64,000 bases of DNA from Candidatus Latescibacterota bacterium (lineage in GTDB: Bacteria; Krumholzibacteriota; Krumholzibacteriia; JACNKJ01), in NCBI GenBank assembly GCA_020633725.1, contig JACKDC010000002.1, forward strand, positions 372,001 to 436,000. The letters are read 5' to 3'. Below, in pieces: positions 40,929 through 49,442 of this stretch. The notes beneath the pieces were generated by a model. It ran no database searches, was not told where the DNA came from, and saw only the letters and a program-made list of their open reading frames with translations. How positions within the stretch are numbered: the stretch's first letter is position 1; every line of letters begins with the position of its first letter. Both the position numbers and the translations under genes were made by a program.

Positions 40929-41996
40929 TTGAAGCTCCTGTACCTCACGGTACCATTGCATCTGAGCCGACCTTCCTCTGCGCAGTATCTCCATGTGACG
41001 AAGATCGTTGAGTCCTGGCGCAAACGTCATTCGGTGGAACTCTGGCACCCGCGTGGTACTATGGCCAAGCTGTTCCCCCTGACTGCAATGCTACGCGTCC
41101 TGAAGGCAAGAGCCCATGGGGCCGATCTCTGCTATGTCCGTAGTACCCCCCGCTGTTTCCTGGCTGTCGCGGCAGCGGTTGCTGTCGGCCTACCCGTAGT
41201 GCTGGAGATCAACTCGACTATCGCGGTGGAGCGGATGACATGGGGTGGCGGTAGATCTATCAGGAACCTTGTCCTCTCCTGGCTGGAGGGTGTAGTCGCG
41301 AGGTGGGCTTGGCGCGTCGTGACGATAAGTGGGGTCATGGCGCGGCACATTGCGGCGATGGGAGTTGCGCGTTCCTGCATCACCGTGGAACACAATGGGG
41401 CGGATCTCTGTGCGGACCAAGCCAAATACAAGCCGCCTCAGGATGACGAGCGGCTTCGAGTGGGGTATCTGGGGGCCAGCCACCCTTGGCATCGGGTAGA
41501 GAGCCTAGTGGACCTAGTCTTGGTGGCGACAAAGTCGGGTCTTGATGTTGAGGTGCATCTTGCCGGAGAAGGGCACGAGCGATTCAGGGATCGGTTGCCG
41601 GCCGAGCTTCAAGATCGGTGGCAGCCTCAGGGTGTGCTAGGTCGCGACGAAGTCCGTGGGTTCTTGGCAGGGAATCATGTCAACGTGATGCCCCACACCA
41701 ATGAGTACGGGTCTCCAATCAAGCTGTTCGAGTATCTTGAGGTCGGTGTTCCCGTGGCAATGCCTGACTTGCCCGTCATTCGTGAGGTAGTCGACGATAG
41801 CACCGCCCTCCTTTTCAAGAACGGCGACATGGCAGAGTTGAGCGCCAAGATTACATCGCTGTTCGGGACGCCAGGAGCGCCAGAAGAGATGGGTGCAAAA
41901 GGCCGAGACCTGATCGTTTCGCGGCATAGCTGGTCGGCTGCGGGCTCAAGGGTGGTGACGGCGATAGAGAAAGCGTGGTCCTCCTCGCGGGCCTAG
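40929..41996 (+). CDS. Glycosyltransferase family 4
   Basis: 355-residue GT-B enzyme of the GT4 group. The N-terminal half lacks a strong motif; the C-terminal half has the nucleotide-binding block LRVGYLGASHPWHRVESL and the E-x7-E-like motif EYGSPIKLFEYLEVGVPVA (about 256-274), in which the first acidic residue and the glutamate of FEYLE bind the donor. The start is TTG at 40929, three bases after the flippase stop. The acceptor and donor sugars are unknown; context points to O-unit assembly. It is the last plus-strand gene of the cluster and converges with the glycosyltransferase at 42017. Confidence 0.8.
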   Translation: MKLLYLTVPLHLSRPSSAQYLHVTKIVESWRKRHSVELWHPRGTMAKLFPLTAMLRVLKARAHGADLCYVRSTPRCFLAVAAAVAVGLPVVLEINSTIAVERMTWGGGRSIRNLVLSWLEGVVARWAWRVVTISGVMARHIAAMGVARSCITVEHNGADLCADQAKYKPPQDDERLRVGYLGASHPWHRVESLVDLVLVATKSGLDVEVHLAGEGHERFRDRLPAELQDRWQPQGVLGRDEVRGFLAGNHVNVMPHTNEYGSPIKLFEYLEVGVPVAMPDLPVIREVVDDSTALLFKNGDMAELSAKITSLFGTPGAPEEMGAKGRDLIVSRHSWSAAGSRVVTAIEKAWSSSRA

Positions 41997-42016
41997 CTTC
42001 TGGCGCGATTAGAGAC

Positions 42017-43186
42017 CTACTTCGTGAGCTGCTGCCTGTACAGATACTCCCAAGTGGATGCCACGGCTTCTAGTTCGAAGTGCTCTTGTACATGGTTCCG
42101 GCCAGCCTGGCCCATCCTCAACCGCTCCGCGAGCGGCAGCTCCATGACCTTGACCATCGAGGCTGCGAGACCCGCCGAGTCTCGCGGCTCACAGAGCAGG
42201 CCGCTGGATCCTGCTGCGATGGCGTCCTCGCTCCCCGCTACCCTGGTCGCGACAATCGGCAGTGCGCTTGCCCCGGCTTCCAGGAGAACTATCGGGAGGC
42301 CCTCCCAGTCCGAGGACATCACAAAGCCGTCTGCGGCCTGCATGAGCTTGGGGATGTCTCGGCGGATGCCGAGAAGGCGGAGGGGGCCCTGCAACCCGCG
42401 CGACTCGACCTCTTGCTGCAGCTGCTCCTCGAGGGGGCCCTTTCCGGCAATGACGAGGCGGGCGTCAGGATGTGACTCCAGCACCCTGGCAAATGCGGCG
42501 AACATGTTTGGGTAGTTCTTCTGTTCGGCCAGCCGCCCCACCGCCAGCCAGAGGAAACCGTCTTGGACGTCGAGTTCACGGCGCAGTCTCGCCCTGGCTT
42601 CCTCGTCGGCGGCGTAGTCTGCCGTGACCAATCCGTTGGGAACGAAGAGGATACTATCCGGGGCGGCAGCTCGCTTCTGCGTCGCCTCGGCTACGGCGAT
42701 GCGGCTCACCGCCGTAGTCAGGCTGGATAGGCGATCGGTCAGTCGATACGCCGCATAGCGCCACCTACCGCCTTCGTCTTGGCAGTGGATGGTGCTGATG
42801 ACCGCCTTGGTGTCCACAAGCAGCTTGGAGACGCGCGCCAGCAGATTCGCGTGTACCATGTGCCCATGTAGGACGTCCGGCTGCCAGCCCTTGAGGACTG
42901 CTCGCAGCCGCAGGAGCGCCCTGGGGTCGGGGATCCCCCGTCGCATGCTAAGGGCAACTGTGCGAATGCCCATGCTCTCGAGATCGGCGAAGGGTACATC
43001 GATAGTCTGCATGGAGATGAGCCCAACTCCCCACCCTCGCCTCTGGAAGGCAAGGGCGAGGTGCCTCACCTCGAACTCCGCTCCGCCGAGGCCGCTACCC
43101 GTAATGAGGAAGGCAACGCTGGGGGCGCCAGGGGTAGGGGCCAAGACCCCGCCCTGGGCTTCGTGCTGGCGGGCTGCGGCTTGCAT
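42017..43186 (-). CDS. Glycosyltransferase family 4
   Basis: About 389-residue GT-B glycosyltransferase. N-terminal acceptor domain has FLITGSGLGGAEFEVRHLA, the GGAE motif common in GT4 enzymes that remodel surface glycans, and DVLHGHMVHANLLARV. The donor domain has LAVGRLAEQKNYPNMFAAFA and SSDWEGLPIVLLEAGASALP, which includes the E-x7-E glutamates (E in DWEG and LLEAG). The ATG at 43186 has AGGAG six bases upstream; an ATG two codons earlier abuts it. It follows the CapK-like gene by three to nine bases and is probably co-transcribed. Confidence 0.85.
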   Translation of the reverse strand: MQAAARQHEAQGGVLAPTPGAPSVAFLITGSGLGGAEFEVRHLALAFQRRGWGVGLISMQTIDVPFADLESMGIRTVALSMRRGIPDPRALLRLRAVLKGWQPDVLHGHMVHANLLARVSKLLVDTKAVISTIHCQDEGGRWRYAAYRLTDRLSSLTTAVSRIAVAEATQKRAAAPDSILFVPNGLVTADYAADEEARARLRRELDVQDGFLWLAVGRLAEQKNYPNMFAAFARVLESHPDARLVIAGKGPLEEQLQQEVESRGLQGPLRLLGIRRDIPKLMQAADGFVMSSDWEGLPIVLLEAGASALPIVATRVAGSEDAIAAGSSGLLCEPRDSAGLAASMVKVMELPLAERLRMGQAGRNHVQEHFELEAVASTWEYLYRQQLTK

Positions 43187-43195
43187 GCTCATCTC

Positions 43196-44671
43196 CTAGT
43201 CCGCGGGACTGCTGGTCCCAAGGCCGACTGTGCTTCTGAACTTGCCATTCGGTCCGCGCTCGATGGCGGGTACCGACTCAAACTCGACATCAGATTCGTA
43301 GCCCAGGACGCGGGCAAAGATCTGCTGAGTCTGGCGCTGGACCTCATCCTCGGGCCGTGTGCCGTCGAGGGCGTACCTGACCCGGAATGAAGACTCCGTG
43401 AGCTGGATGATCTGGGCTTCGCGGTATCCCTGGACGTGCTTCAGCGTTCTGTAGCTGAACATTCCGATCTTGCGACCATCCGGGGTTAGCACAAGATCCT
43501 CGACCCTACCCAGTACACCTTCGATGGTCGGAAGGGTCCGACCACAGGGGCAGAGCTGGTTGGCTACCGCGGAAATCGCTAGGTCGCCTGTTCGGTATCT
43601 GATCAAGGGCATCTGCCACTGGACGAAGCTGGTGACCACGAGCTCCCCAGGCTGCCCAGGTGCGCAGGGGGCGTCATTCTCATCTAGGATCTCGAAGGCT
43701 CCGGAGTCGAGTCGAAGGTGGTACCGCCCGTGCTCGCACTGCTGAATCAGAGGGACACCTTCGCTGGCGGCGTAGTAGTCAAGCACCTGCACTCCCAGGC
43801 CACTCTCGATCTCCGCCCTCAGGGTCGGATCCAACGTCTCGGCAGTAGTGATGACTCCCCGTAGGGCTCCAAGCACGCCGCCTGACGTTCGCATCGCGCT
43901 GGCGATCTGGGCGATTGCTGTAGGGTAGCCGTCGATGACCTCGGGATCGTAGCTGAGTATCTTGTCGAGGATGGCCGGCAGTGCGGATGTGTTCAAGTGG
44001 TAGGTCGAGACCAGTAGCTGGTTCTCGAAGGGATTCGCCACCCAGAATGGGGGGCGCGACTGCGAAGCTGGAACGATTTCGCGTCCCGATAGACGCAGGG
44101 TCCGCGCTCGTGGCCGAAGCCCGAGCCACCGGCGATGATGATGGATGAACGCCATTCGGCGTTCCATCGAGTACCGGTCAAACTGAACAGTCAGTGGGGA
44201 TCCCGTCGAACCGCTGGTCGAGCTGCTGACCGCCGCCTTCCTCGAGGAGTTCAAGAAGCTCGAAGGTCTTGCCTTGAGCGTGGACTTCGCGAGGAACGGA
44301 ACGGAACCAAGCTCCCGTCGCCTTGCAATCTCCTGGAGATGTTGAGCCGAGAAGGGGGCGAGTGCTTCGGTGTAGTAGGCGACGTGAGCCTTCGCCTCGG
44401 CGAGCAAGAGCCCTAGCTGGCCGGAAACGTAGGCCTCAGCCTCGGACTTCGTCCAAGCGTCCGCCGAGAGGGCGAGCTCAAGCGTTTCCCGGTAGTTGCG
44501 GCCATATCGAAGCGCCCTGTTATAGGCGGACACCCCATAGATGATCCCCTGCCGGATGGGTGCCGGCAGTGATAGGTAGATGTCCTGCTTCGTCTTCGAC
44601 AAGGGCGAGATCCAGTCCGTTGGCTTGTCGAGTGTCAGCGCGCAGAGGGCACGTCCGCGCGCTGACCCCAA
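43196..44671 (-). CDS. CapK-like/phenylacetate-CoA ligase-family protein
   Basis: 491 residues of the ANL-superfamily CapK/PaaK branch found in capsule and exopolysaccharide loci, where it is thought to activate a carboxylate or adenylate a sugar-acid for polymer modification. The AMP-binding phosphate loop is SSSTSGSTGSPLTVQFD (about 148-164); the adenine-binding motif is YYAASEGVPLIQQ; the hinge is LIRYRTGDLA. Two paired cysteines (CPCG) follow in the C-terminal domain. The start is uncertain; the TTG at 44671 is the most 5' and gives a short leader. Actual substrate unknown. It lies between two glycosyltransferases on the same strand. Confidence 0.75.
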   Translation of the reverse strand: MGSARGRALCALTLDKPTDWISPLSKTKQDIYLSLPAPIRQGIIYGVSAYNRALRYGRNYRETLELALSADAWTKSEAEAYVSGQLGLLLAEAKAHVAYYTEALAPFSAQHLQEIARRRELGSVPFLAKSTLKARPSSFLNSSRKAAVSSSTSGSTGSPLTVQFDRYSMERRMAFIHHHRRWLGLRPRARTLRLSGREIVPASQSRPPFWVANPFENQLLVSTYHLNTSALPAILDKILSYDPEVIDGYPTAIAQIASAMRTSGGVLGALRGVITTAETLDPTLRAEIESGLGVQVLDYYAASEGVPLIQQCEHGRYHLRLDSGAFEILDENDAPCAPGQPGELVVTSFVQWQMPLIRYRTGDLAISAVANQLCPCGRTLPTIEGVLGRVEDLVLTPDGRKIGMFSYRTLKHVQGYREAQIIQLTESSFRVRYALDGTRPEDEVQRQTQQIFARVLGYESDVEFESVPAIERGPNGKFRSTVGLGTSSPAD

Positions 44672-44715
44672 TGCGCCTTGCAGTATCGGTGTTCCGCTGG
44701 GTCTTGTCGACTACA

Positions 44716-45876
44716 TCATCCGGCAATGGCGGATGCTGCTTGGCCCGGCGCAGCGGGATAGCAGTTGAGAGTCGAGCTGACGACCTGTTCAACCGAGAAC
44801 TCCCGCTCCACCAGTGCACGCGCCGCCTTCCCAAGTTCCCGCCGCCGCTTCGCCGACTCCACAAGGACGGCCATGGCGTCAGCAAGGGCTTCTGAATCGC
44901 GAGGGGGCACCAATAGACCAGTCACACCATGCGCCACGACTTCGCGACAGCCCGGGACGTCGGCCGCCAGCAAGGGCAGGCCGACAGCGGCTCCCTCGAG
45001 TAGAGACTTCGGCACCCCTTCCCGGTACGACGGCAAGACGGCGACATCCGCCGCCTGGTAGTTCGACAAGACATCTTCGGCGTAGCCGACCCACTCAAGC
45101 TGTGTCCGGGACTCACACGCAGCCCGCAGCCATGATTCTGGGACGTGATCCGGCGTACCAGGGTCGGACGCGCCGAGCAGGCGGAATCGAGCTTCCGGGT
45201 GGCGCTGGTGCACCTGATCGCTTGCGTCCACGAACTCCCGGACACCCTTTGCCCAAAGCATCCGGCAGGCCATGAGAAAGGTGACGGGGTGCTCGCTGTC
45301 TCGCGCAGCGATTGGTGAGAAACGGGAGAGATCCACCCCCGAACCCCGAATGATCACGGAGTTGCGCTGATCCACTAGACCGGCTCGCTCAAGTTCTGCC
45401 TGATCCTCTCGATTCTGGAAGACCACGATGCAGCGTGCCCCGATTGCCAGCCTATAGCCGAAGAGCGCTGCTTGCCGGAGCGTAGACCGTCTGGCAAATG
45501 CCAACCCCAGTCCCGTTATCGCCTGGATAACGCGAGGAATCCGGAGGATTCTTGCGGCGATGCCGCCGATGATCACGGGCTTGATCGTGAAGTGGTGGAC
45601 GCACGTCGGTCGCAGGCTTCGATAGAGGCTGAAAAGCGACGCGAATGTCCTAAGTACAGCGATGGGAGAGACACTTGCCCGATCCATCGCGATCGTGTGA
45701 GACTCTGCGCCTAGAGCACGCAATTGGGGAAAGTGCGAGTCGTCTGGGGCGGCGACAGCAACTCGCCATCCTCGTTCGATGAGTGCGGCAACAAGCTCTT
45801 TGCGGAAGTTGTAGAGATACCAAGAAGTGTTTGCGCAGAGCAAGGCCAGCGGCGTGTTCTCTCGGGCCTCAGGCAT
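44716..45876 (-). CDS. Glycosyltransferase family 4 (GT4, nucleotide-sugar dependent)
   Basis: 386-residue GT-B glycosyltransferase of the group that includes N-acetylgalactosamine and rhamnose transferases (PglA/WbnK-like). The N-terminus has LLCANTSWYLYNFRKELVAAL, a typical PglA-type opening; the middle has VHHFTIKPVIIGGIAARIL and QAITGLGLAF. The donor motif SYREGVPKSLLEGAAVGLPL (about 289-308) holds the E-x7-E pair. Length and pattern suit O-antigen second-sugar enzymes. It is followed downstream by the CapK-like gene and preceded by WecA. Specific sugar unknown. Confidence 0.85.
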   Translation of the reverse strand: MPEARENTPLALLCANTSWYLYNFRKELVAALIERGWRVAVAAPDDSHFPQLRALGAESHTIAMDRASVSPIAVLRTFASLFSLYRSLRPTCVHHFTIKPVIIGGIAARILRIPRVIQAITGLGLAFARRSTLRQAALFGYRLAIGARCIVVFQNREDQAELERAGLVDQRNSVIIRGSGVDLSRFSPIAARDSEHPVTFLMACRMLWAKGVREFVDASDQVHQRHPEARFRLLGASDPGTPDHVPESWLRAACESRTQLEWVGYAEDVLSNYQAADVAVLPSYREGVPKSLLEGAAVGLPLLAADVPGCREVVAHGVTGLLVPPRDSEALADAMAVLVESAKRRRELGKAARALVEREFSVEQVVSSTLNCYPAAPGQAASAIAG

Positions 45877-45891
45877 TCATCACTCGCGGCG

Positions 45892-47112
45892 CTACCGGTT
45901 AATCGCGTTGAGCGGTTCCACCGCCGATGCTGGCTCCATGTTGGCCGCCTGGCCCTCCGAACCCGGGACTGGCGTGATGCTTCGAATGGAGGACCCGCCG
46001 CCCCCAGCTGCGGCTTTCACCGCGTTGTGGCTGTGAAGGGGAATAACTTTCGAAGGTGCGGGCTGGAACCTAACCAGACGAGTGGCGGCGATGATGCACA
46101 CCGTCATGGGAAGAACCAGGTGAACCAGTGCGAGAGGAGCCGCCCCGTAGAACGGCAGCGCCACGGCGAAGACCGCCAGGCCCGACAGCCCGTGCAGGCT
46201 GGCGAGCGTCCATTTCGGCCCGAGCCCCGCCCGCAGAAGGCGGTGGTGGAAGTGGTGGGTGTCCGGTCGGAAGGGGCTGACCCCGTCACGGCGACGCCGC
46301 ACGATCGAGGTCAGCACGTCGAGGATGCCCACGACGTAGGCGGCCAGCGCGAAGGCCAGCGGCGCCCAGCTCAGCGCGGCGCCCGGCTGGCGCGCCATGG
46401 CGAGCGCGAAGGTGCCCACCGTGAGGCCGAGGCTCAGGCTTCCGGAATCGCCCAGGAAGACCTTGCCCCGCCCGCGGAGGTTGCAGACCAGGTAGGGGAC
46501 CACCAGGCCGGCGGCGAACATCGCCAGCGCGCCCACGCCGCTGCCGATGAACAGCCCGAAGGTGCCCAGCGCCAGCAGGGCGAGCAGGTTCATGCCGCCG
46601 GAGAGGCCGTCCATGCCGTCCATGAGATTGCTCGTGTTCATGAAGCCCATGAACCAGAGCAGGGTGAGCGGCAGCGAGAAGAGGCCGAGCTGCAGCGTCC
46701 AGCCGCCGAAGGCGATGGCGTCCAGACGGAAGCCGCCCGCCCAGAGCAGCAGGCCCGCGGTGGCCTGGATCACCAGGCGCCGGCGAGCGGAGAGGCCGCG
46801 GAGGTCGTCCACGAGGCCGGTGGTGAAGATCAGCGTGAAGGCCAGGCCTAGCGACAGGGCCGCGCCCATGGCCTGCCCCGGAGAGCCGGCCGCCAGCCAG
46901 ACGAGATAGCCCAGCAGGAGAGGCACGAACAGGCCCGGCCCCCCGGACAGGGGCACCGGCTGCAGATGGATCTTGCGGGGATTCGGGAGGTCGAGGAGGC
47001 CGATGGACGTGGCGACGCTACGGCTCAGCTCCTGGGCGACCCAGCCCAGCAGGAGCACCAAAGGCAAGAGCATGTACCACGGTAGACCGATCCACTCGGA
47101 GATCAGGGACAT
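45892..47112 (-). CDS. Undecaprenyl-phosphate sugar-1-phosphate transferase (WecA/MraY type)
   Basis: 406-residue polytopic enzyme starting surface-polymer assembly by moving GlcNAc-1-phosphate (or a similar group) to undecaprenyl phosphate. Family motifs: GLVDDLRGLSARRRL (the DDxxxL cytosolic loop), NTSNLMDGMDGLSGGMN (the NxxNxxDGIDGL catalytic signature), FLGDSGSLSLGLTVG and the DTHHFHHRLLR His-box. About eleven membrane helices precede a 70-residue cytosolic tail. The start at 47112 (AGGGAGG about 12 bp upstream) is preferred over one 21 codons earlier. It is the first gene of the minus-strand polysaccharide arm and lies behind a 22-bp palindrome. Confidence 0.85.
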   Translation of the reverse strand: MSLISEWIGLPWYMLLPLVLLLGWVAQELSRSVATSIGLLDLPNPRKIHLQPVPLSGGPGLFVPLLLGYLVWLAAGSPGQAMGAALSLGLAFTLIFTTGLVDDLRGLSARRRLVIQATAGLLLWAGGFRLDAIAFGGWTLQLGLFSLPLTLLWFMGFMNTSNLMDGMDGLSGGMNLLALLALGTFGLFIGSGVGALAMFAAGLVVPYLVCNLRGRGKVFLGDSGSLSLGLTVGTFALAMARQPGAALSWAPLAFALAAYVVGILDVLTSIVRRRRDGVSPFRPDTHHFHHRLLRAGLGPKWTLASLHGLSGLAVFAVALPFYGAAPLALVHLVLPMTVCIIAATRLVRFQPAPSKVIPLHSHNAVKAAAGGGGSSIRSITPVPGSEGQAANMEPASAVEPLNAINR

Positions 47113-47157
47113 GGTGGGGAAAGCCTCCCTGAATCGCTGCGACGACCTGGTGCGAGG

Positions 47158-47179
47158 GTGGATGATCGGGATCATCCAC
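47158..47179. promoter_or_regulatory. 22-bp perfect inverted repeat upstream of the initiating transferase
   Basis: Arms GTGGATGATC and GATCATCCAC with a 2-bp centre, 46 bp before the WecA-type gene start. A perfect 10+10 arm palindrome in front of a transcript head suggests a dimeric repressor site or an RNA hairpin in the leader. No regulator gene is nearby. Confidence 0.55.
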
Positions 47180-47456
47180 GGTCCGCGTCAATGGGCCGAA
47201 GCGTTTTTCACAGTTTCTTGTCGCATGATGCGATGAACGCTCGAGGCATCCGTTCGCAATCTTGCAAGTTTGCAAAAGACGGGCCGTCTTTCGGCGCCGT
47301 GATCCACGTCCCCCTCCGTGGGCCGGGCTCGGGCAAGAGCCTGTGCCGCCTTGGCTTGCGGCACTGTCATACCTGCGAGACCGACGGACCTTCCGCGCCG
47401 GGTGGCAGATTACCCGGCAAAACCGGTCAGGTTCGTATCAAATAGCTTGCCTGGGT
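47180..47456. other. Non-coding intergenic stretch with several small hairpins
   Basis: A gap of about 390 bp between the WecA-type gene and the metalloprotease gene, with no credible ORF. It holds TCGCATGATGCGA (47221-47233), a CTTGCAAG palindrome near 47262 with TTGCAA beside it, GTGCCGC/GCGGCAC at about 47342-47363, and GCCGGGT/ACCCGGC near 47398-47419. No known riboswitch or tRNA fits. It may hold the promoter and a structured 5' leader of the minus-strand glycan arm. Confidence 0.4.
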
Positions 47457-47483
47457 GGAGCCCCGGCCCGGTGCCGGGGCTCC
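47457..47483 (-). terminator. Hairpin terminator of the metalloprotease gene
   Basis: Perfect 11-bp arms GGAGCCCCGGC/GCCGGGGCTCC with a 5-base loop, 23 bp after the metalloprotease stop on the minus strand. No T run follows on that strand. Confidence 0.65.
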
Positions 47484-47505
47484 TCGCAGGAACTTCGCTC
47501 GTTCT

Positions 47506-49305
47506 CTACTTCAGCAGGGTGAGCTTGGTCAGCTCGCTCTGCCGTCCACCGATGCTCAGCATGGCGAAGTAGACGCCGCTCGCCAGGGGCTGGCCCGCGT
47601 CGTCCTTGCCGTCGAAGACCACCGTGTGCTCGCCGGCGCCCTGCAGCTCGCCCGCCAGCAGCGTGCGGTGCACCCGCCCCATGGGCGAGACCACCGCCAG
47701 CGTGACGTGCGCGTCCGCGGCCAGGTCGAAACGGATGTTGGTCTTCGGGTTGAAGGGATTCGGGTAGGCCGGATGCAGGCGCATGGCCGGCGTGCCCTCG
47801 GGCGTGACGTCCGTCGAGACGTCCTCGGTCAGCGTGTAGCTGAAGGACTTGTAACCGCCCGAGATGCTGCAGTGCGGGAAGCTGATGCCCAGCTCGCTGA
47901 TCTGGCTGAAGGGCACCGTGAGGGTGACCTCGCCGTCGTCGTTCGCGCCCATCACCACGGAGTCGAACTGCAGCGTGCCGTCCAGCTTCTTGATGATGAC
48001 CTGCGGACGGAAGTCCGCGGTGTCGTCACCGTTGAAGGTGATCTTGGGGTAGTCGCTCAGGCCGCTCACCGACAGGTGACGCGCGTAGCGCGCGCCCATG
48101 TCCTCGCAGGTGGTGCTGGGCGGCGTGCCCAGGCCGCTCACCGTGTAGAAGACGTTGCAGCTGTAGAGCTCGTGCGCGTCGGGGTAGCCGCCCTCGCCGT
48201 CGGGGTTGTCGTCCCAGGCGTCGGAGGCCTTGAAGCCGGTGAGGTAGTTCCAGCGCGTCCACTCGGCCATGAGCGCCGCGCGGCTCGAGCCGACGGTGGC
48301 CAGGTGATTGTCGTAGCTCGTGAGCATCGGCCAGCTCGGGAAGCTCGCGCGCAGCTGCCACAGGTCGACGATGAACTGCATGCCCCACTTCTCGCTCATG
48401 ATGGTCTGCCAGATGCAGTCCTCGTAGCTGCCGCTGCCGCCCGAATCCAGGCTCTGCTGGGGCGTGTAGAGCGGGCTGCCGGTGTAGGCGATGTAGTTGT
48501 GGTAGTCGTTCGTGGCCGGGTAGACCTGATCTTCCATCCAGGTCGCGTCCAGCTCGACCCAGCCGCCCTCGCTCCAGTTGCTCGTGGGGTACTGGCTGGC
48601 GTGCTTGAACTCGTGGCCCGCGGTCACCTTGGCGGCGCCGAGCTGGTCGCCGTCGGGGTCGTCGTTGGCCGGGAAGCCGATGAAGTTGCGGTGCAGCTCG
48701 ATGCGCGTGCGACCGCTGCCCAGCGGGTAGGTCACGCCGTAGTAGGCGAAGTTCTTGAAGCTCACCTGGTAGTCGACGCCGGCCAGGATGGTGGGCGCCT
48801 CGAAGCCGATGGTGTCGATCTCGTACTGCCACGACCAGTCCATGTACTCGGCGCAGCGCTCGACGAAGTCGGGGATGCCGTTGGCCGGGTTGGTGTCCGT
48901 GGTGGGCACGGCGTCGGTGCCGGTGGTGAAGTAGGTGAGACGGAAGATGCCCGACGGCGAGATGTAGAGGGCGCGGTCGCCGGTCGCGGGCGGGTTCAGC
49001 GCGTAGTCGCGCAGGACGTCCTTCACGGACTCGCTCACGGCCTCGTCGGCGAGGATGCCGGCGAGCATCGCGGTGGCGCACTTGCCGGGCTGGCCGGCGC
49101 GATCGATGAAGCGGGCGTCCACCTTCTCTGGAGCGATGACGTCGTAGATCTTGTTGAGGGCGGCCTCGTCGTGGCTGATCTGCCCCGCGGCCTCGGCGGC
49201 CTCGATGTTCAGGATGGTCTGGGGCACGCCCGGACGGGCAAAGGCGCCTCCGGCCAGCAGGATCAGCGAGCTGGCCGCGAGGAGACGGACGGTGAGCAAG
49301 CGCAT
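47506..49305 (-). CDS. Secreted MXAN_6640-like zinc metalloprotease with FlgD-like C-terminus
   Basis: 599-residue exported protease. Signal peptide at 1-23. The metallopeptidase motif HEFKH lies at 231-235 (TAGHEFKHASQYP), and the following EGGWVELDATWMED supplies a third acidic residue as in the MXAN_6640 putative metalloprotease group. The upstream YISPSGIFRLTYFTTGTDAV strand is also family-like. A C-terminal FlgD-like domain begins near 514 with YPNPFNPKTNIRF and ends in LTKLTLLK. It shares this C-terminus with the three other secreted giants. The start at 49305 is chosen for the signal peptide; a long upstream open frame is antisense to a peptidase gene. An extended -10 promoter lies about 92 bp before it. 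Confidence 0.8.
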   Translation of the reverse strand: MRLLTVRLLAASSLILLAGGAFARPGVPQTILNIEAAEAAGQISHDEAALNKIYDVIAPEKVDARFIDRAGQPGKCATAMLAGILADEAVSESVKDVLRDYALNPPATGDRALYISPSGIFRLTYFTTGTDAVPTTDTNPANGIPDFVERCAEYMDWSWQYEIDTIGFEAPTILAGVDYQVSFKNFAYYGVTYPLGSGRTRIELHRNFIGFPANDDPDGDQLGAAKVTAGHEFKHASQYPTSNWSEGGWVELDATWMEDQVYPATNDYHNYIAYTGSPLYTPQQSLDSGGSGSYEDCIWQTIMSEKWGMQFIVDLWQLRASFPSWPMLTSYDNHLATVGSSRAALMAEWTRWNYLTGFKASDAWDDNPDGEGGYPDAHELYSCNVFYTVSGLGTPPSTTCEDMGARYARHLSVSGLSDYPKITFNGDDTADFRPQVIIKKLDGTLQFDSVVMGANDDGEVTLTVPFSQISELGISFPHCSISGGYKSFSYTLTEDVSTDVTPEGTPAMRLHPAYPNPFNPKTNIRFDLAADAHVTLAVVSPMGRVHRTLLAGELQGAGEHTVVFDGKDDAGQPLASGVYFAMLSIGGRQSELTKLTLLK

Positions 49306-49396
49306 ACTTCCCCTCCCCCTTCGTGGGTAATCAACAGGCACGCAATGGAACGGGGCGGCCTTCTGCGTAAGACCGCCCGAACCCGCGATGCCGGCG

Positions 49397-49426
49397 ATTA
49401 TAGCACGAGAGCCGCCGATGACACAA
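49397..49426 (-). promoter_or_regulatory. Predicted promoter of the secreted metalloprotease
   Basis: Minus strand: -35 TTGTGT (49426-49421), 18-bp spacer, extended -10 with TGC before TATAAT (49402-49397). The -10 hexamer is a perfect consensus, making this the strongest promoter in the window. Confidence 0.7.
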
Positions 49427-49442
49427 TGCGGTGACGTCCTGC

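Noticed and set aside
47425..47445. tRNA T-arm-like GGTTCG sequence
   Set aside because: No matching acceptor stem, anticodon arm or D-arm can be built around it.
47235..47450. c-di-GMP or other named riboswitch in the intergenic gap
   Set aside because: Hairpin order and loop sequences do not match the GEMM, cobalamin, SAM or fluoride consensus; only general structure is claimed.
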